A DNA stretch of 64,000 bases from Tetrapyrgos nigripes (Eukaryota > Basidiomycota > Agaricomycetes > Agaricales > Campanellaceae), in assembly GCA_013368315.1 (NCBI GenBank), contig JAACJM010000198.1:1-64000 (forward strand). The letters are read 5' to 3'. Under the pieces are notes generated by a model, which was not told the DNA's origin, ran no database searches, and worked only from the letters and a program-made list of their open reading frames with translations. Positions 59,199 to 64,000 of this stretch are shown here, in pieces (the stretch's first letter is position 1; every line of letters starts with the position of its first letter). The translations under genes and the position numbers were made by a program.

Positions 59199-60877
59199 AT
59201 GGCTGCGCCCGAACTAGTACAGCTCTTTCTCACGGGTATAGTGAGTCCTACCTCTACTAATCTTACGCAGAGTCCTAAACTTACGCAATTGCTCTGCTCA
59301 TCTTTCTGACCCAGTTGGCCTATTTCCTATGGGGTTTGTGCGCTTACGACCTACTTTTCAAAACTCTGAACGTTGTACCACTCTTTTCTCCCCACCGCAG
59401 GCATTTACACGATGGTCTTTGGTACATGTATCTATATCCTCCGTCGCAAAACTCGTCAAACGAATGTCCTTGTACACCTCGTTTCGACATCTTTGCTTTT
59501 CGTCCTGGCTAGTGTTGCTTTGGCATTTAGCACCGTACAGATATGTCTACAACTTGGCTTTATTTCATCTGGTGTACAGAGTGAGGAGGCGATTTCGAAG
59601 CTTATTTTTCGGGAGTTCGTCTGTAGGTAAGTGCCTGTGCAGTGGTCACATGCTATCGGCCGAGCGCTGATATCGCATTAACTTTTTTCATTCATTCTCA
59701 TCCAGTACCGGAATCGAAGTAGCGCAGCTACTGAGCACGTAAGTAAACCATTTTTTATGGTTGATTTCAATTCACCTGATTTCATGCAGAGTAATTGCAG
59801 AGATGATACTGGTCGGTGGCGTCGGTGGTGCCGTCGAGTCCAATTGTTCTCACCTCTCAAGTCCTACAGATCTATCGCTGCTACGTCCTCTGGAACAACC
59901 GGATTCATCATGATTCTTATACCGGTCATTCTCTCAATGGTCGAGGCAGGTAAGTTTTAAAGAGCTGATAATTGATTCCCGCCACTGCACGACGAAGTAT
60001 CATACCTACAGGTCTCCTCCTCTAAGATATTATCCTCGTCTCTATCGAAGATGCTCCTTCCCGCCTTCCAAGCACAGACCAGAAGCCAGTCAAGATCCTC
60101 ATCGCGTTCATCAGCGTATGCACCACTGCTAACTTGAGTCTTTCATCGCTAATTGGTGAGTGGTCTAAAATCGTAAACGATTTGTATTTTTCCTTACTTA
60201 TCATTCAATCGCAACTCAAAACTTGAAGGAGGAAGAATACTATACCTGAGTCATTCCTCCAAACGCGTCTTTGGTAACGAGCAGGTCAAGAGATACTAGA
60301 AACATCGTAGCAATCATGTACGTCGGATTTACTCGTTCTGTGCTCGGGAATTAGTGCGACTCGCTAACAGAACTTCTATAGACTAGAATCGGGAGCACTA
60401 TACTCTACCGTTCTCATCATATACCTCGCCCTCCTCGTCAGCAAGAATCAATCAGCGGAGTTGGTTCTCATGCCTTCAGTTATACAGATCACCGTAAGTC
60501 TTAGATCCTTGTTTTTACTTCAGAATTCTATTTGATCTCACGAGTCCTCGCTTCATTTCACAGGGACTAGCACCTACACTGATCACAGTCCGCACCGGCC
60601 TTGACATCGCATACGGAGATGGAAACTACTCCACTGGCTCGACACTTTGGAGCTCAACCAAGTCTTCGAATGGTGATGGTATTCGGAGTCGCACGCACTC
60701 GAATTGGCCCGGGTATGGGGGAAAGGGTACTAGAGAGGAAAAACACTGGCATTTGACTCATCGATGAACAGAAACCCGCGTACCCCGAATCCGATGTTTG
60801 CGCTGAAAGAGCTTCCAGTTATTACTAGACAGAGCAGCCAAGATATCAATTTCAAGGGAGATCCAGCCCATGTTTGA
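59199..60877 (+). pseudogene. Basidiomycete multi-TM membrane protein of unknown function, disrupted
   Basis: Exons spell a seven-TM-like protein: MAAPELVQLFLTGI, LAYFLWG, IYTMVFGTCIYILRRKTRQT, LVHLVSTSLLFVLASVALAF, STGIEVAQLLSTVIAEMIL, IYRCYVLWNNR, FIMILIPVILSMVEA, DIILVSIEDAPSRLPSTDQK, ESGALYSTVLIIYLALLVS and ITGLAPTLITVRTGLDIAYG. The order (IYRCYVLWN, then ESGALY) fits a large basidiomycete family without assigned function. Lesions: one extra base after IYRCYVLWNNR near 59900, an in-frame TAA at about 60025, and a stop plus shift in KRY near 60291. A plausible end is TGA 60875-60877. The early exons still splice perfectly, so decay is recent or partly due to indel errors. Confidence 0.7.
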
Positions 60878-62081
60878 TTAATCATTGGCATGCATCGTCA
60901 GGTGCTTATAGAGTACTAGGCTGTAGTAAATACTGTTCTCTAGTTCCAGACGAAAGATTGTCCGCTAGAAAGAGACCAGCTCACCTACTAACAACGCACC
61001 GCCAACATGCCCATCGACTACGATCGCCCTTAACATCGCTGCATTTCCCAGGTTTCGGTACATGGCCCAAAGGTCGTCTATGGAGCATTTCCATCCGCAG
61101 AAATGCGTACACATCACAAAGTAAATGAGTATGACTGTATAAGACCGGGAGTTGAAATGTGCAGGCAGAAAGCAAAGGATTGGATGAAGGTACTAATGGG
61201 TTGCCAGTGGATAATCTGACAAAGATACTCGAAGTGGTGGCCGTGCATTGGGAAGTTGGAGAGGCTCTGTGAGTATCTCTATATCAACGCCGTCAGCCGA
61301 GTTATCCTGGAAACCACTCGATCTGAGATTCGACTTTTTCATGTTACGCTTGGAATCCAAAGATCTTCAGCATGGACAGATATTGAGGTCGACCACCTCG
61401 GTCAACTTCAGACCAATGAATACCAGGACATCCCAGAAGAAATCTAGAAGTCCTACGTGAATGCTGGGTCACGACAGAAGGTAACTTCATCTGTCTTTTT
61501 GGGTGGGCACTCTGACGGTCTCCGTCGAATAGAAGAGCATGATTCCTATTTGCTCTGTCTGCAGCTTACAGAGTCAGGATGTCATGATAGAGATACAAGT
61601 AGTAAGACGGATTCTGATTCCGGTTGAGCTGACTCTAGTACGGTTGACTAGAGCTCTGTTCTTTTTTCTTTGCATCCCACTGGGACTGTGTCGCTTGCAG
61701 TTGCATCCTCGTCATCACTGTACACTTTTCCCGGTACCTAGATCAAGTCTTGTATGTACGATTGCATTTGAATAGATAGATCCTTCTGAGAAACGTGGGG
61801 AGTTGACACCTTCTCTCAAACCACGCTCTACTTTCCGCGCGAACCCTCCCGCCATTCACCTTTGCGATACCTTTCGCCGAAGGATACCTCTGAACCAGTG
61901 ATGGCTGCATCCTGTCCATCATCCACAGCCGTATTCAGTCTTCGTTCAGCTAGGCGGGTACGTGAATGTCTTTCGTCTCTCTCGCCTTTCCTTTTGACAG
62001 CTGCTTTCAACACAGGCCGACTCGCTGACATCTTATCATTCGCACCATTCTGGTCGACCTGCCTTAAGCTTGAGACAGGAT
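60878..62081. other. Intergenic, no gene supported
   Basis: Short open frames only. The distal part precedes the kinase gene and may hold its promoter or an untranslated first exon. Confidence 0.4.
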
Positions 62082-64000
62082 ATGCAAGACCCGCCAGTCA
62101 TACAAATAGAAGAACTAGACGAAACGCCATTCTCTGTGAGTCCTTGACTCGGCGCATCAGGTTGTTTCCAGGCGTTCTGACTGCTTGCTTGCATTTTTTC
62201 CGCCGTCTAGCAATCATTTTCAGAATTATTTGAGTACTATTTCATCTCCAACGTCGAATCATTTCTTCCAGCTCTTCCTGAGAGGTCTATGGATATTAAT
62301 TTGGATGGCGCTATTCCCGAGAGGTCTATGGAAATGCTACTGGATGTCGCCGAGCCCTTAGAGTTCAAGGACCCTATGATTGAGACGAGCTTCAATGTTG
62401 AAGTGAGTTGCACTTTTCTTCACTTTTTGACATCTCATGTCAATTCATCCCCCCAGCAAATCACCAATTTGAAGGAACTAGATTCTCAATGGGACGATGA
62501 TGAGATAGACGTGTGTGCTCCATAGCATTTATCCTGAGATTTCTGTCGCTAATGTTTCAACGTCTACTCTACAGGAAATTATCGTCATATCTCCGAGACT
62601 CACTAATCGACTATCGCCTCTCTCCATTACACGTCAAGATGGTCCCAGTCGCCCTGACACTTCAACTGGGGTCATGCCATTACAGACTCCTAAAGTCCAA
62701 GAGATAACACCAACGCTTTCTTCCTTAAAAGATTTCGATTTGCTGGATTATACCAATATCAGTGCACACCTACTTCCCATATCTTTCATCCGCCATAAGG
62801 AATCTCGTCACGTATATGTCATCAAACGTTTTGTCACGACCACTACCCAGGACATGCTACAAGAGTTGTCGGTATTGGAGACGCTTGATGACTTGGATTG
62901 CCCTTTTGTACCCCGTATTCGGTGGCGGGTTTTCGATGAACATGGCGTGGGCATCATTACGGTAAGAGTCGTTTCCAGCTATGTAAGAATGCAAGACTAA
63001 GGATTTTTTTCTAGGATTCTCATCCTGGTGGAAGCTTACTTTACTATGTGCTGCAAGATGGTCCTTTAGATGACGATAATCTTCTGCTCTGCGCATCCGA
63101 GATTGTGAGCAGCTCCATCCTTTGAAAATATGATAATCTTCTGACAGTCATTCTCGTTCAGGCCGAGGCTATCTCCACACTCCACAGTGTCGGAATCCGT
63201 CACCGTGACCTCAATCCCAGCAACATTCTAATTGGCTCTGACGGCCACTTTTGCCTGACGGGCTTCGACTTTGCTTGTTCACCTTATCCCAAGCGTAGTT
63301 CGGTCATTCCAGCGAAAGACGGTAGTAACGCAAAACAAGTCCCGACTCGAGACTACGAATATCGTGCACCTGAGCTCCTCCTTGGTTGGACTGAAGATGA
63401 AGCTGTGGATTCGTGGAGTTTTGGTTGTTTGCTATACTTTATGGCTGTTGGAAAGGTATGTTCTGCTCTTCCCGCTTATACAGTTGAGCTCGGTATACTG
63501 ACGCGTATGTTCCTTTTCTCTGACGTAGCATGCTTTCGAGTTCGGGCTTCTAGAGCCGCGTAATAAGATATTGACGCAAGTAGCTTTTAGCTCAGAGTGG
63601 TGCCGCAGTGAGTCGAGACAGATAATTGGGGATTTGATCTCGGAGGTGAGTTTGCCACTCTAGCCTATTCTGCTCATATTTACTGAAGGGTTTGGTGTTA
63701 GTGTATGGAATGCAACCCTCGGCTACGTCTCAATGTACACAGTATCAAGGCTCATCCGTACTTTGCATCAATGTTAGTAGTCTCGCAACCTGCTCATTGG
63801 CTTGGAAATCTGATTTGTTTGTTTGGGTTCAGGGATTGGGCGAAACTCAGGCAGCAAGGTTATCAAGGTGCGCTATATGCCTTCGCATCTTCTCCAACTT
63901 CTGAACATGAGAATGCAGCACCCTACATTCCGAGTGCCTATAACTTCAGTAACAGAGTGCCTTCTGTCCAGCGTCTGGCTCAAGCAATAGCAGCAACAAC
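62082..64000 (+). CDS. Atypical protein kinase-like protein, partial (runs off right edge)
   Basis: The best start is MQDPPVIQIEELDETPFS at 62082, though the first splice is not fully resolved. Then LFEYYFISNVESFLPALPER, a small duplication PERSM...PERSM, a regulatory region and a kinase-like core: YVIKRFVTTTTQDMLQELSV (beta3 Lys and alphaC), PHPGGSLLYYVLQ-type hinge (HPGGSLLYYVLQDGPLDD), AEAISTLHSVGIRHRDLNPS with the catalytic loop HRDLNPSN, then LTGFDFACSPY where DFG is expected, YEYRAPELLLGWTEDEAVDS, WSFGCLLYFMAVGK and CNPRLRLNVHSIKAHPYF of the C-lobe. The HRD Asp and APE motif are present, but the metal-binding Asp of DFG appears as Gly (GFD), and no clear glycine-rich loop is seen. It may be a pseudokinase or a divergent basidiomycete kinase. 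The last exon is open at the window end. Confidence 0.75.

Overview
This is nuclear DNA from a filamentous basidiomycete, most likely a plant-matter-degrading agaricomycete. The evidence is a GH7 cellobiohydrolase with a C-terminal fungal CBM1, many short (about 45-65 nt) GT-AG introns, ricin-B-type lectins with Ser/Thr-rich tails, decaying F-box paralogues, a basidiomycete-type multi-TM protein and an intron-bearing class II tRNA-Ser. No species-level assignment is possible from the sequence alone.

Left third (1-20 kb): a Helitron helicase (Pif1-type) fragment at the left edge; a GH7 cellobiohydrolase (-); a frameshifted O-fucosyltransferase-like pseudogene (+); tRNA-Ser(CGA); an ankyrin protein; two paralogous single-pass membrane proteins with Cys-rich ectodomains (9993 and 14938), one of them using a GC-AG intron; a small secreted Cys-containing protein between them; an unrecognised gene; and a GNAT-like protein.

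Middle (20-42 kb): a secreted S33 (TAP-like) peptidase, a ricin-B lectin with one C-terminal Cys module, a many-exon oligopeptide transporter (OPT), a second ricin-B lectin with a mucin-like repeat tail, a Pro/Ala/Thr-rich protein with a poly-His C-terminus, an F-box array of three copies (one pseudogene, one nearly intact, one remnant) and a hexapeptide-repeat sugar O-acetyltransferase. Secreted peptidases beside an oligopeptide transporter would suit extracellular protein digestion and peptide uptake, but this is inference from proximity.

Right third (42-64 kb): an 8.8-kb minus-strand gene that I splice into one modular glycoprotein (signal peptide, ricin-B lectin domain, several independently amplified Ser/Thr-rich repeat blocks, an array of duplicated phase-1 exons, and three Cys modules). 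It is followed by a small three-exon gene with a hairpin in its intron, a frameshifted F-box/LRR-like gene, a second S33 peptidase (-) whose promoter and coding sequence match the copy at 20 kb, a broken multi-TM gene and an atypical protein kinase that runs off the right edge.

The main structural theme is duplication. S33 peptidase followed by lectin occurs twice, in opposite orientations, around the OPT gene; a third lectin lies between them. The most unusual object is the giant lectin-mucin gene at 41934-50699. All exon structures were read by eye from splice signals, phase and agreement between paralogues.
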